Below are positions 8,731 through 16,721 of a stretch of DNA of 33,014 nucleotides, one piece after another; the stretch's first letter is position 1, and each line of letters begins with the position of its first letter. The stretch is from Halarchaeum acidiphilum MH1-52-1 (GTDB taxonomy: Archaea; Halobacteriota; Halobacteria; Halobacteriales; Halobacteriaceae). The position numbers and the translations under genes were made by a program. Under the pieces are notes generated by a model. That model did not search any database. It was not told the origin of the DNA and saw only the letters and a list, made by a program, of their open reading frames with translations. Location of the stretch: positions 1-33,014 of the forward strand of contig NZ_BATA01000023.1 in the NCBI RefSeq assembly GCF_000474235.1. Reading direction: 5' to 3'.

Positions 8731-9107
8731 TCGCTCGTCTCGTCCGGGTCGACGAGCCGTTCGCACTCGACGACGAACCCCGCGAGATCGCTCGCGGCCT
8801 CGCGTTCGAGCGAGAGCACGACGCCCGCGGTTGCGGACTCCGCGACGACGACGACGACGCCGTGCTCGTAGAGTTCGACGACCGACTGGAAGTCGCCCAG
8901 CGGGTTACCGGGTTGGCGCAGCGGCTCGCGCTCGCGCACGCCCTTGACGATGGTCGCGGTACGGTGTTCCGGCGGGTCGTCGGGGAGGTCGTCGCGCCGG
9001 TAGATGATCTCCCAGTCGTCCGCGGTGTAGTGGACGGCCGTTCGAAAGAGCCGTCGCGCGCGGCTCCGAACGAACTCGACCAGCTCGTAGTGGCGCCTGT
9101 CCGGCAT
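8727..9107 (-). CDS. Uncharacterised haloarchaeal protein of 126 residues
   Basis: A soluble acidic protein with no membrane segment. It starts MPDRRHYELVEFVRSRARRLF, then HYTADDWEIIYRRDDLP, followed by a beta-rich half (VVELYEHGVVVVVAESATAGVVLSLEREA). The pattern of a basic N-terminal helix followed by DDWEIIY/RDDL recalls a set of uncharacterised haloarchaeal proteins, perhaps DUF7522, but I hold this loosely. I chose ATG 9107: five further in-frame residues upstream are not needed, and an element CCTAAGAC (9133-9140) lies about 29 bases before it. It is convergent with dinB and shares the CTAG at 8727-8730 with it. Confidence 0.75.
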   Translation of the reverse strand: MPDRRHYELVEFVRSRARRLFRTAVHYTADDWEIIYRRDDLPDDPPEHRTATIVKGVREREPLRQPGNPLGDFQSVVELYEHGVVVVVAESATAGVVLSLEREAASDLAGFVVECERLVDPDETSD

Positions 9108-9155
9108 GGCTACCCGGATCAAAGAGGGGACGTGTCTTAGGTCGTTCGCGAGCGT

Positions 9156-9803
9156 TCAGGCGAGCGGGGAGACGAGATCTTCGAGCGCCGCCTTCGGGTC
9201 GTCCGCCTTCGCGACGCCGCTGGCGAGGAGGACGCCGCTCGCGCCGAGATCGTCCGCGGCGTCGAGGTCGTCGCCCGTGGAGATGCCGGCGCCGCAGTAG
9301 ACATCGATGTCGTCGTCGACGGCCTCGGCCGCGGCGACGGCGTCCGTGACGATGTCGGGGTCGGCCGACGCCACGGAGACGTCGCCGCCGATGAGTTCGG
9401 GCGGTTCGACGGCGACCGAGTCCGGGCCGAGCGCCGCGACCGCGCCGATCTGCGCGGGGGTGTTCCCACAGACGCAGGTCTCGAGGTCGGCGCGCTCGGC
9501 GGCGTCGAGCGACGCGTCGATGTCCGCGAGCGTCATGCGCTTCTCGGAGTGATTGAGGAGCGTGCCCTCGGCGCCCGCGGCCGCGGCGCGCTCGGCGAGC
9601 GTGCTGCCCGTGTGGCTGCCGTGCTCATTCGGGCTGACGTGTTGGGCCCACGTCTCGACGCCGGTCTCGGCGACGGCGGCGAGGTCGGCGGCCTGCGGCG
9701 CGACCGCGATTCGGACGCCGGACGACCCGGCGACGTCGTGTGCGGCCTCCGCGACCGCGACGGGATCGCAGGGGTACGCCTTCAGATTGACGAGAACGAA
9801 CAT
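9156..9803 (-). CDS. tpiA: Triosephosphate isomerase (compact archaeal type)
   Basis: Interconverts glyceraldehyde-3-phosphate and dihydroxyacetone phosphate in glycolysis and gluconeogenesis. At 215 residues it is the short archaeal form. Catalytic residues are in place: N6 and K8 (VNLKAY), H85 (LLNHSEKR), and E133 ([10 protein letters not shown]). The phosphate-binding end has [10 protein letters not shown] and the last [20 protein letters not shown] 9803 is preceded at about 27 bases by an AT-rich element (GGTAATCC). It is on the same strand as the small protein downstream but 48 bases from it, and probably has its own promoter. Confidence 0.96.
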   Translation of the reverse strand: MFVLVNLKAYPCDPVAVAEAAHDVAGSSGVRIAVAPQAADLAAVAETGVETWAQHVSPNEHGSHTGSTLAERAAAAGAEGTLLNHSEKRMTLADIDASLDAAERADLETCVCGNTPAQIGAVAALGPDSVAVEPPELIGGDVSVASADPDIVTDAVAAAEAVDDDIDVYCGAGISTGDDLDAADDLGASGVLLASGVAKADDPKAALEDLVSPLA

Positions 9804-9900
9804 GCACTCGCGTCTTCGTGAACCCTCGGATTACCAGTTTCGAAAAGCGGGAGGCGAACGGTCTCGTGGGATTCGCCGCCGAACGACATCGAGGGGATCG

Positions 9901-10422
9901 CTAGTCCTTGCGTTTGACCATGTCACCGAGGGTCAGCCCGCCCTCGCCGGAGCCGCTGTCCCACTCCTCGTCGCCCTCCACGGCTTCAAGGAGGCTGATC
10001 CCGAGCTTCTTCTCCAGTTTCTTCCGAACGTCGTCGCTCGGAAGGATGTCGCCGCGTTCGAGCTTCCGGACGAGACTCGCCTTCTCGTTGAGTTCGGAGG
10101 CGAGGTCCTCCTGACTGTACTCCCCCTGCTCGCGCGCGTTTCGAATCCGATCGTCGTAGTCGGACGCGAGCTCCTGCATCTCGTCGAACATGTCGCGGCG
10201 ACGGCGTCGCGATCCGCCCGAGGAACCCCCGGACGAACCCGAAGAGCCGGAGGACTCCCCGGAGGAGGACGTCGAATACTTCGTCGAGGTCGTGGAGGAC
10301 GACTCCGTCTTCACCTCGGTACCGAACTCCGTGCAGTCGTCGCAGACGTCGAGTTCGGCCCCCTCGACTTTGATGGTCTTGGGGTTCGCCGTTTCGGCCC
10401 CGCACATCTCGCACTGAACCAT
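9901..10422 (-). CDS. Multiprotein bridging factor aMBF1 (zinc ribbon plus Cro/C1 helix-turn-helix)
   Basis: The archaeal homologue of eukaryotic MBF1, a helix-turn-helix protein linked to TBP/transcription and, in Crenarchaeota, to ribosomes. The 173-residue protein has an N-terminal zinc ribbon (C4, C7, C27, C30), then a very Ser/Gly-rich linker and an Arg cluster. A helix-turn-helix domain follows (GEYSQEDLASELNEKASLVRKLERG), with a C-terminal GLTLGDMVKRKD. The Ser-rich linker is unusually long and repetitive. The start at 10422 (MVQCEMCG) is preferred over an upstream one because a TATA box, TTTATA on this strand (10444-10450), lies about 25 bases before it. Confidence 0.92.
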   Translation of the reverse strand: MVQCEMCGAETANPKTIKVEGAELDVCDDCTEFGTEVKTESSSTTSTKYSTSSSGESSGSSGSSGGSSGGSRRRRRDMFDEMQELASDYDDRIRNAREQGEYSQEDLASELNEKASLVRKLERGDILPSDDVRKKLEKKLGISLLEAVEGDEEWDSGSGEGGLTLGDMVKRKD

Positions 10423-10443
10423 ACGCGTCCTAGCCGTGCCGCG

Positions 10444-10450
10444 TGTATAA
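10444..10450 (-). promoter_or_regulatory. TATA box of the aMBF1 gene
   Basis: Read on the minus strand the sequence is CTTTATACA, centred about 25 bases before ATG 10422. It predicts a leaderless or nearly leaderless transcript and rules out the upstream in-frame start at 10455. Confidence 0.65.
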
Positions 10451-10586
10451 AGCACACGCCGCCGGCGGTCCCTCGCGACGCGCGTCGTTTCGCGGCGACG
10501 CCACGCCGCTCACGCATCACGTCCGTTCCGCGCTCGCCGAAACGTGGCCCCTCCCTCTCGGTCGGCGCCACGCCGCTCGCGTGTTC

Positions 10587-10611
10587 CGCGAGTCCACTAC
10601 GCGGACTCGCG
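10587..10611 (-). terminator. Hairpin overlapping the stop codon of the hisC operon
   Basis: CGCGAGTCC (10587-10595) and GGACTCGCG (10603-10611) form a perfect 9-base stem with a 7-base loop that contains the stop codon of the CDP-alcohol phosphatidyltransferase gene. It sits exactly at the end of the three-gene operon. No T-run follows, so the role as terminator, or as a 3'-end stabiliser, is inferred. Confidence 0.45.
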
Positions 10612-11205
10612 TAGATCGCCCCACGCCCCCCAGAACCGCTGGAGGGCGGTGAGGTGGCCGACGACGGCGAAGAAGCCGAGGAGCCACGCGACGAGGCTGA
10701 AGCCGCCGACGACCGGGATGACAGATGATAGAACGCCGACGATCCCGACCAAGGCGAGGCGGTCCGCGCGCCCGAGGAGGCCACCGTACTGGCGTCCGAG
10801 ACCGACCGCCTGAATCTGCGTCCCGAGATAGGAGGTGAGGAGGACGCCCGTGACGGCGGCGAAGCCGAGCAGCCACGAGTCGACGCCCGCGGCGAGACCG
10901 GCGAGGATGACGACGTCCGCGTACCGGTCGAGGACGTGATCGAGGAGGTCGCCCCCCTTCGAGTCCACGTCGGTCTCGCGGGCCACCGCGCCGTCGAGCA
11001 GGTCGAGCCATCCGTTCAGGAACACCAGCACCGCGCCCGCGACGTCCCACGCGGCGCTGCCGGCGTAGAAGGCGCCGGCGGCCGCGACGGCGAGGACGAA
11101 CGCGAGGACGCTGATCGCGTCCGGGGTGAGACCGAAGCGCACGGCGAGAACGACGAACGGCCGGAGCATGCGGGCCGCGAGCGGGCGGAGCCGATCGAGC
11201 GTCAC
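10597..11205 (-). CDS. CDP-alcohol phosphatidyltransferase (archaetidyl-polar-headgroup synthase)
   Basis: An integral membrane enzyme that swaps CMP of CDP-archaeol for a polar alcohol such as glycerol phosphate or inositol phosphate in ether-lipid synthesis. The diagnostic motif D-x2-D-G-x2-A-R-x8-G-x3-D-x3-D is complete in DLLDGAVARETDVDSKG followed by GDLLDHVLD. About five or six hydrophobic helices flank it. At 202 residues it is typical. The exact headgroup cannot be read from the sequence; haloarchaeal annotations often call this copy pgsA1. The start is GTG 11205, overlapping the TGA of the kinase upstream by GTGA. It is the last gene of hisC-kinase-pgsA. Confidence 0.9.
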   Translation of the reverse strand: MTLDRLRPLAARMLRPFVVLAVRFGLTPDAISVLAFVLAVAAAGAFYAGSAAWDVAGAVLVFLNGWLDLLDGAVARETDVDSKGGDLLDHVLDRYADVVILAGLAAGVDSWLLGFAAVTGVLLTSYLGTQIQAVGLGRQYGGLLGRADRLALVGIVGVLSSVIPVVGGFSLVAWLLGFFAVVGHLTALQRFWGAWGDLRESA

Positions 11206-11714
11206 AGCAGGTACTCCGTGAAATCCACCTCGCCCGCGCTCGGCTCGCGCTCGCCGTCGATCACGGCCGCGATCTCCGCGGCGACCTCGTCGGGCGTCCT
11301 ATCGGTGGTGTCGACCTCGTAGACGCGCTCCCGTCCGTGTTTTCCGACTGCTTCACCGAGGATGACGTCGAGCGCCTCCGACTCCGCGTTCTCCCGGGCC
11401 TTCGCCTCAGACTCGTCGCGCTCCCGGAGGCGCTCCGCCAGCGTCTCGGGCGCACAGCGCAGGACGACGACGCGATCGGCGTCGTCGAGGTGGTGTGCGA
11501 GGTGGCTCTCGACGAGGACGTCATCGGCGTCGGCGTACGTCTCCACGAGCGCGTCGATGTCGGCGACGAGGCTGTCGCGCTCCTCGTCGCGCTCCGTGTA
11601 GAGTCCCTCCTCGCGGATCACGTCGTTCAGGTGGACGACGTCGAGGTCGGTGTCCAATCGCTCCGTCGCCGTGGTCTTCCCCGTGCCCGGTGTGCCGGTG
11701 ACGACGACCCTCAC
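11202..11714 (-). CDS. AK6/Fap7-type nucleotide kinase
   Basis: A 170-residue P-loop NMP kinase of the adenylate kinase 6 / Fap7 family. These phosphorylate (d)AMP and, in eukaryotes and Pyrococcus, take part in 40S/30S maturation with S11/Rps14. The Walker A motif is GTPGTGKTT at residues 7-15. NDVIREEGLY and VVLRCAPETLAERLRERDE (the lid region) are characteristic. The start is GTG 11714, overlapping the hisC TGA as GTGA; the next gene starts by the same GTGA overlap, so all three are translationally coupled. A longer upstream reading in this frame runs inside hisC and is not real. Confidence 0.93.
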   Translation of the reverse strand: MRVVVTGTPGTGKTTATERLDTDLDVVHLNDVIREEGLYTERDEERDSLVADIDALVETYADADDVLVESHLAHHLDDADRVVVLRCAPETLAERLRERDESEAKARENAESEALDVILGEAVGKHGRERVYEVDTTDRTPDEVAAEIAAVIDGEREPSAGEVDFTEYLL

Positions 11715-12835
11715 TCGGCGAGCACCTCGTTGAGTTCGCGGACGGCGCGCTCCGTCTCCGCTTCCGTGCCACACGTGATGCGCACGCATCCCGGGAGACC
11801 GAAGCTCGAACAGTCGCGGACGATGACGCCGCGCTCCTGCATCGCCTCGGCGACGGCGCTCGCGTCGCCCACCTCGACGAGCAGGAAGTTCGCGTGGCTC
11901 TCGTACGTCGGCGCATTGAGATGCTCGGCCATGTACTCGCGGCTCCACCGCGCGGTCTCCACGGTCTGTTCGACGTGGGCGACGTCGTCGAGCGCGGCGA
12001 GACCGGCGCGACACGCGATGAAGCTCGTCGCGAACGGCGTGTTCACGCGCGCGTAGGCGTCGCCCCACGCCTCGGGGACGAGCGCGTAGCCGAGCCGGAG
12101 TCCGGCGAGCCCGTACGCCTTCGAGAAGGTGCGTAAGACGGCGACGTCGTCACGCGGTGCGTGACTGGCCGCCGGGTGTGACCCGTCGACGTCGGCGCGG
12201 TCCCGCAGGAGTTCGAGCGCGCTCGGCGCCTCGGTGAACTCGCCGTACGCCTCGTCGACGACGACGAGCGTCTCCTCTCGCGTGCCGTCGGCGATCGCCT
12301 CGATCGCGTCGAGCGTGAAGCGCCCCCCGCTGGGGTTGTGCGGGCTGGTGAGGTAGACGATGCGCTCGCCGTCGTAGGCGTCGAGGACGCGCTCGGCGGT
12401 GAGGGCGAAACCGCCGTCGTCGCCGGGCGAGACGTCGTACTCGCGCACCTCGCCGTGGTGGAAGCGCGCGCTCATCCCGTAGTAGGCGAAGCCGGGGTCG
12501 GGGACGAGCACGGCGTCGCCGGGTTCGAGGGCGGCCCGCGAGAGGTAGTCGAGCGCGCCGTCGCCGCCGTTCGCGAGCCACACCTGCTCGCTCGCCACGT
12601 CCCACGCTTCCGCGAGGGCGGCCGTGAGATCCTGCTGGTCGGCGGTGGGGTAGTGGTGCACTTCCGACGCGCTCGCCTCGATGGTCTCGACCGCGGCCGG
12701 ACTCGGCCCGAACATGTTCTCGTTCGACGCGAGCTTGACGAACTCCTCGGGGTCGCGGCCGAGTTCGCGCGCGACTTCCTCGATGCCGCGGCCCGCGCGG
12801 TACTCGACGTGGTCCGAGAGGTCCCGTGGTCGCAT
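11711..12835 (-). CDS. hisC: Histidinol-phosphate aminotransferase
   Basis: A PLP enzyme that converts imidazole-acetol phosphate and glutamate to histidinol phosphate in histidine synthesis. The 374-residue protein begins MRPRDLSDHVEYRAGRGIEEVARELG as haloarchaeal HisC does. It has KLASNEN, SPHNPSGGRF, VVVDEAYGEF, the Schiff-base K239 in TFSKAYGLAGLRLGY and C-terminal RITCGTEAETER. The substrate cannot be proved from the sequence; aromatic aminotransferase activity is possible. ATG 12835 has GGTTTAAG about 28 bases upstream on this strand. It leads a three-gene operon by GTGA overlaps. Confidence 0.93.
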   Translation of the reverse strand: MRPRDLSDHVEYRAGRGIEEVARELGRDPEEFVKLASNENMFGPSPAAVETIEASASEVHHYPTADQQDLTAALAEAWDVASEQVWLANGGDGALDYLSRAALEPGDAVLVPDPGFAYYGMSARFHHGEVREYDVSPGDDGGFALTAERVLDAYDGERIVYLTSPHNPSGGRFTLDAIEAIADGTREETLVVVDEAYGEFTEAPSALELLRDRADVDGSHPAASHAPRDDVAVLRTFSKAYGLAGLRLGYALVPEAWGDAYARVNTPFATSFIACRAGLAALDDVAHVEQTVETARWSREYMAEHLNAPTYESHANFLLVEVGDASAVAEAMQERGVIVRDCSSFGLPGCVRITCGTEAETERAVRELNEVLAE

Positions 12836-12859
12836 ATCCCGAGAGAACCGCCGCCGTGA

Positions 12860-12867
12860 CTTAAACC
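12860..12867 (-). promoter_or_regulatory. TATA box of the hisC operon
   Basis: GGTTTAAG on the minus strand is centred about 28 bases before ATG 12835 in the 54-base gap after the hydroxyacid dehydrogenase. The spacing predicts a leaderless message and an operon promoter separate from the upstream gene. Confidence 0.55.
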
Positions 12868-12889
12868 GGCCGGTGCGCGGTATCGCCGT

Positions 12890-13849
12890 CTACCACTCGT
12901 CCGGGACGACGTCGTTCTCCGGGACCCCGCCCGCGAAGACACGCGCGAGGTCCTCGGCCACTGTGACGTTCGCGTCGCGCTTCGACTCGACGGAGAACCA
13001 CCCCGAGTGCGGGGTCGCGATCACGTCCTCGCGCTCCAAGAGCGGCGACCCCCACGGCGGTTCGCTCTCGAAGACGTCGAGACCCGCCGCCGCCACGCCG
13101 CCGCGGTCGAGCGCCGCGCACAGGGCGTCCTCGTCCACGACGCCGCCCCGGCCCGTGTTCACGACGACGCCCCGCTCCGGGAGGGCGTCGATCCACTCGA
13201 CGTCCACGAGCCCGCGCGTCTCCTCGGTGAGCGGCGCGTGGACGGAGAGATGGTCGGCGCGCTCGCGGAGACCCGCGGCGTCCACCTTCTCGACGCCGTG
13301 GTCGGCCATCGCGTCGGCGTCCACGTAGGGATCGTAGGAGATCACGTCCACGCCGAACCCCCGCAGGCGCTCGGCGGCCGCGCTCGCGATGTCGCCGAAA
13401 GCGACGAGGCCGACAGTGTCGTCGCGGAGGCGGTGAACGTCCCGGCCCGCCCGGTCGTCCCACGTGCCGTCGCGGACCCGCCGGTCGTGCGCGACGACGT
13501 CCCGGACGCAGGCGAGGAGGAGCGAGACGGCGTGCGTCGCCACCTCGTCCACGCAGTATCCCGGCGCGTGCAGGACGGTGACGCCCACGTCCGCCGCCGC
13601 CTCCACGTCCACGTTGTCGAAGCCGATCGAGGTCTGCCCGAGCACGGAGAGCGAATCGAGGCCGGCGAGTACGTCCGCCGTGACGTCGATCGCCCCGTTC
13701 GTCACGACCGCCTCCGCGTCGCGCTCGCGGACGGCGGACCGGAACGACTCGGCGTCCGGCATCGACGCGACGTCGACGTCCGCGTCCAGCCGCTCGCGGA
13801 AGCGTTCGGGCTCGATCTTCGGGTCGTCGTCGAGAACGACGCTCGTCAT
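12890..13849 (-). CDS. D-2-hydroxyacid dehydrogenase family protein
   Basis: A 319-residue NAD(P)-dependent oxidoreductase of the family that includes phosphoglycerate, glycerate and glyoxylate/hydroxypyruvate reductases. The catalytic-domain start is followed by LSVLGQTSIGFDNVDVEAAADVGVTVLHAPGYC and the Rossmann segment VGLVAFGDIASAAAERLRGFG, where the usual G-x-G-x-x-G is partly altered. The catalytic Arg is in NTGRGGVVDEDAL, the Glu in DVFESEPP and the His in TPHSGW. The substrate is not known; it is too short for full-length SerA with an ACT domain. It stands upstream of hisC on the same strand but hisC has its own promoter box. Confidence 0.9.
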   Translation of the reverse strand: MTSVVLDDDPKIEPERFRERLDADVDVASMPDAESFRSAVRERDAEAVVTNGAIDVTADVLAGLDSLSVLGQTSIGFDNVDVEAAADVGVTVLHAPGYCVDEVATHAVSLLLACVRDVVAHDRRVRDGTWDDRAGRDVHRLRDDTVGLVAFGDIASAAAERLRGFGVDVISYDPYVDADAMADHGVEKVDAAGLRERADHLSVHAPLTEETRGLVDVEWIDALPERGVVVNTGRGGVVDEDALCAALDRGGVAAAGLDVFESEPPWGSPLLEREDVIATPHSGWFSVESKRDANVTVAEDLARVFAGGVPENDVVPDEW

Positions 13850-13927
13850 GGTCGCGGCTACACGGAGCCTCTACTTGGGCGTTTCCGCTGGCGGCCCGAA
13901 CGCGCTCGGCCGGTCCCTCGACCGCGA

Positions 13928-13968
13928 CCGTCACTCCCCGTCCCGCGGCCGTCACTCCCCGTCCCGCG
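13928..13968. repeat. Tandem direct repeat, two 20-base copies with period 21
   Basis: The unit CCGTCACTCCCCGTCCCGCG occurs at 13928-13947 and again, without a mismatch, at 13949-13968. A single G separates the copies. It lies in the divergent space between the hydroxyacid dehydrogenase and the CopD-like gene, about 40-80 bases before ATG 14008. Two copies at a helical-turn spacing (21 bases is two turns) could bind a regulator on one DNA face, or could simply be a slippage duplication. Confidence 0.8.
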
Positions 13969-14007
13969 ACCGCTACGCCTTAGGACACGCCGACCGCACG
14001 GGCGGGT

Positions 14008-14466
14008 ATGGCGACAGCACTCACCGCGGCGTTCGCGATCCACCTCGTCTTCGGCGCGCTGTGGACCGGGAGCGTCTGCTACTTCGCGTACGCCGTCCTC
14101 CCGCTCGGGCGCGACGGCGACCTCTCCGCCTCCGCGCTCGAATCGACCACCGGGAAGCTCACCACCGTCTCGCGCCTCAGCGCGCTCGTCCAGCTCATCA
14201 CTGGCGGCTTCATGGCGAGTCCGATGGGCGTCGCGGCGAGCACGGGCTACTGGTCGAGCACGAGCGGCTCCCTCGTCGCCGCGATGGTCGTTCTCTGGCT
14301 CGCGCTCGCCGCGCTCACCGAGATGGGCGCCTCGACGCTCCGCGACGGCCTCGCCGTCGATAAGGTCCGCACTCCCGCGCGCGACGCCTCGACGCGCCTC
14401 CGCGCCGCGAGCGTCGTCGCCCTCCTCCTCCTCCTCGACGCCGGCGCGCTCGCCGCCGGACTCTGA
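14008..14466 (+). CDS. CopD-like small membrane protein
   Basis: A 152-residue protein with about four hydrophobic helices, starting MATALTAAFAIHLVFGALWTGSVCYFAYAVLP. The conserved-looking HLVFGALWTGS, SRLSALVQLITGGFMAS and the final LLLLLDAGALAAG resemble the membrane core of the CopD/DUF420-type family seen in haloarchaea. A role in copper handling or haem chemistry is only suggested by that likeness; no metal-binding cluster beyond one early His is evident. It precedes another small membrane protein on the same strand, 89 bases away, which appears to have its own TATA-like box. Confidence 0.8.
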   Translation: MATALTAAFAIHLVFGALWTGSVCYFAYAVLPLGRDGDLSASALESTTGKLTTVSRLSALVQLITGGFMASPMGVAASTGYWSSTSGSLVAAMVVLWLALAALTEMGASTLRDGLAVDKVRTPARDASTRLRAASVVALLLLLDAGALAAGL

Positions 14467-14555
14467 GGTCGACACCCCCGGATCGATCCCCCACCCCGTT
14501 CTCGCCTCCGAAGTCGGCCCCGACGCTTTTCCTCCCCGCTCTCCTTCCGCCACCC

Positions 14556-14903
14556 ATGGCAAGCGCACTCGGTTCGCTGATACTGTTCGTCATCAGCCTC
14601 CTCGTCGGCGGCCTCGGCATCTACGTCGGGGCGCGCGTCGTCACCGGCGTCGAGGACTACTCGCACGCCGTCGTCACGGCCGTCATCGGCGCCGTCGCGT
14701 GGGCGGTATTCTCGTGGATCCCACTCATCGGTGGTCTCCTCGCTCTGCTCGCGTACATCGCCGTCATCAACTGGCGCTACCGCGGCGGCTGGGTGAACGC
14801 CGTCCTCATCGCGCTCGTCGCGTGGGTCGCCACCGCGATCGTCGTCTTCGTCCTCGGTTCCCTCGGCGTCCCGGTGTCGGGAATCGGCGTCCTCGGCGTC
14901 TGA
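14556..14903 (+). CDS. Haloarchaeal four-helix membrane protein, unknown function
   Basis: A 115-residue protein made almost wholly of four hydrophobic segments: LILFVISLLVGGLGIYVGAR, AVVTAVIGAVAWAVFSWIPL, GGLLALLAYIAVINW and AVLIALVAWVATAIVVFVLG. Between helices three and four is a short positive turn, WRYRGGW, suggesting that loop faces the cytoplasm. I know the general type as widespread and unnamed in haloarchaea but cannot give a function. A T-rich element (CGCTTTTCC, about 14523-14531) is about 28 bases before ATG 14556. It is convergent with the FAH gene; the two stops are one base apart. Confidence 0.82.
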   Translation: MASALGSLILFVISLLVGGLGIYVGARVVTGVEDYSHAVVTAVIGAVAWAVFSWIPLIGGLLALLAYIAVINWRYRGGWVNAVLIALVAWVATAIVVFVLGSLGVPVSGIGVLGV

Positions 14904-14904
14904 G

Positions 14905-15637
14905 TCAGTCCCGCCGGACGTCGTGTTCGAGGGTGCCGACGCCCTCGATCTCGGCCTCGACGCGATCGCCGTCCTCGAGGGGACCGACGCCCTCGGGCGT
15001 GCCCGTGATGATCACGTCGCCTTCTTCGAGCGTCATGTACTGGGTGATCTCCGCGATCAGCTCGGGCACGGAGAAGATGAAGTGTTCCGTGTTCGAGGAC
15101 TGGCGCGTCTCGCCGTTCACGCGGAGTTCGACGTCCGCGCCCTCCGGGACGTGCGCGGGATCCGCGAGCACGGGACCGAGCGGGCACGATCCGTCGAAGG
15201 CCTTCCCGCGCACCCAGTTCTGTTCTCTGTCCTGATCGTCGCGATTCGAGACGTCGACGGCGGCGGTGTAGCCCGCGACGACGTCCATCGCGTCCGCCTC
15301 CTCGACGTGCCGGCACTGCTCGCCGATCACCACGCCGAGTTCCACCTCGTGCTCGACGTTCTCCTTCCGGCCGGAGCGTCACCGTGTTCCCGTGGCCCGC
15401 GACGGTGTTCGGCGGCTTCAAGAAGAGCAGCGGCCGGTCGGGCACGTCCTCGCCGCGCTCCTCTGCGTGCTTCGCGTAGTTGCGCCCGACGCAGACGATC
15501 TTCGACGGCTCGCACGGCGCGAGGATCTCGACGTCGTCGACCGCGTAGGAACGCCCGCCGAAGGAGACGGTCCCGTCGTCGTGGTACTCGCCCTCGCGCA
15601 CTGCGCCGGCCTCGTCGCGGAATCGAACGTGTCGCAT
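14905..15637 (-). CDS. Fumarylacetoacetate hydrolase family protein; two lost bases near 15365-15374
   Basis: A metal-dependent FAH-fold enzyme, about 244 residues after repair. Family members cleave C-C bonds of acylpyruvates or fumarylacetoacetate, or tautomerise or decarboxylate; the substrate is unknown. Signatures are IVCVGRNYAKHAEE, LFLKPPNTVAGHG, ELGVVIGEQC, VSNRDDQ, NWVRGKAFDGSCPLGP, and ITGTPEGVGPL. The N-terminal and C-terminal parts are in different frames. Adding one base to the TT at 15365-15366 and one to the GG at 15373-15374 (plus strand) yields TVTLPAGKENVEHEVELGVV, just what the family shows. This argues for two base-call deletions. ATG 15637 begins MRHVRFRDE, the usual start. 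Confidence 0.9.
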
Positions 15638-15687
15638 ACTCCCGCGATTCGCCGGACGGAGAGTAAGCGTTGGGGTCGCGGTAGCGC

Positions 15688-15816
15688 CTACCAGCGGTGG
15701 TGACCGTACTCCTTCACGTACGCCTCGTCGAGGAACGCGACGGCCGACTCTGACCGCCGACGCGGCCGCGGAAGGGAGGCGGCAGGATCCACCCGGCCGA
15801 CAGCTTTATCAGTCAT
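15688..15816 (-). CDS. Possible 42-residue protein (doubtful)
   Basis: A short frame running [16 protein letters not shown] to a stop at 15688, with a protein-like C-terminus [19 protein letters not shown]. It lies in the 200-base gap between the FAH gene and the UPF0173 gene, and the promoter of the latter falls inside its 5' end. No TATA box of its own is clear. The good-looking tail is the only support, and the frame continues as a shadow far upstream, which weakens it. Confidence 0.22.
   Translation of the reverse strand: MTDKAVGRVDPAASLPRPRRRSESAVAFLDEAYVKEYGHHRW
15802..15810 (+). promoter_or_regulatory. TATA box of the UPF0173 hydrolase gene
   Basis: AGCTTTATC stands about 30 bases before ATG 15838. 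It predicts a start of transcription within a few bases of the ATG. Confidence 0.6.
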
Positions 15817-15837
15817 CCGCGAGTAGTCGGGGACGTC

Positions 15838-16566
15838 ATGGAAGTCACTTGGTACGGCCACTCCACGTTCGGTGTGGACGTCGACGGCGAGACGCTCCTC
15901 ATCGATCCGTTCTTCGACAACCCGAAGACCGACACCGATCCCGAGGAGGTCGATCCCGACTACGTGCTGATCACGCACGGGCACGCCGACCACATCGCCG
16001 ACGCCGATCGCTTCCGCGACGCGCACTTCGTCGGCACCCCCGAGGTCATCAGCTACCTCACCGACGAGTACGGCATCGAGGACGGTACCGGCATGAACCT
16101 CGGCGGCACCTTCGAAACCGAGGAGACCTACGTCACGATGGTCCGCGCCGACCACTCCAACGGTCTCGACACCGACTACGGCGCGACCGGCGGGATGCCC
16201 GCCGGCTACGTCGTCAGCGACACCAAGCCCACGCAGGTATCCGACGCCGAGTCCCAGACCTTCTATCACGCCGGCGACACCGCCCTCCACACCGAGATGC
16301 GCGACGTCGTCGCGCCGTATCTGGAACCGGACGTCGTCGCCGTCCCCGTCGGCGACCACTTCACCATGGGCCCGTGGCAGGCCGCCGTCGCCGTCGACTG
16401 GCTCGACGCCGACTACGCCGTCCCCATCCACTACGACACCTTCCCGCCCATCGAGCAGGACACCGACGACTTCGTCCGCGAAGTCGAGGCGACCGGCAGC
16501 ACCGCCGAGGTGCTCGTCCCCGACGGCGACGAGCCGATCGACCTCGACGACCTGCTCGGGTACTAG
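15838..16566 (+). CDS. UPF0173 metal-dependent hydrolase (metallo-beta-lactamase fold)
   Basis: A 242-residue member of the small UPF0173 branch of the metallo-beta-lactamase superfamily, with unknown substrate. The zinc ligands are in order: H47, H49, D51 and H52 in THGHADH, a middle His in RADHSNG, and Asp in [24 protein letters not shown] and [13 protein letters not shown] are typical of the branch. It starts [11 protein letters not shown] as the family does. The gene is single, with a TATA box near 15806 and a pyrimidine-rich tail after the stop. Confidence 0.93.
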   Translation: MEVTWYGHSTFGVDVDGETLLIDPFFDNPKTDTDPEEVDPDYVLITHGHADHIADADRFRDAHFVGTPEVISYLTDEYGIEDGTGMNLGGTFETEETYVTMVRADHSNGLDTDYGATGGMPAGYVVSDTKPTQVSDAESQTFYHAGDTALHTEMRDVVAPYLEPDVVAVPVGDHFTMGPWQAAVAVDWLDADYAVPIHYDTFPPIEQDTDDFVREVEATGSTAEVLVPDGDEPIDLDDLLGY

Positions 16567-16664
16567 ACGACTTCCCCTCGTTCTCCCGCTCTTTCGCGGA
16601 TCGTCAGTGCGGCGTGTGCCCCAGCAGCCTCGCGGTGGCGCTTCGCGTGACAGGCGTGACGGAG

Positions 16665-16678
16665 CGCCGTGAACGGCG
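16665..16678. terminator. Short palindrome between convergent genes
   Basis: CGCCGT and ACGGCG flank two bases, in the 155-base gap between the UPF0173 gene and the nuclease-like gene, whose stops face each other. The pyrimidine-rich stretch at about 16571-16597 is a second candidate terminator for the plus-strand gene. The rest of the gap shows no gene. Confidence 0.3.
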
Positions 16679-16721
16679 GAGCGTCCCACCCCAACGCGCT
16701 CCTGTCGAACCCGACCGGCGA

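Noticed and set aside
15688-16689. A 333-residue open frame antisense to the UPF0173 gene
   Set aside because: The plus-strand protein has all its metal ligands. Only the last 42 codons, outside that gene, look protein-like; they are listed separately as doubtful.
16700-16720. A T-arm-like sequence that could be a second copy of the tRNA-Ala 3' end, marking an integration boundary
   Set aside because: It shares only the general GTTCGA-type loop, with no run of identity to the tRNA end and no matching stem.
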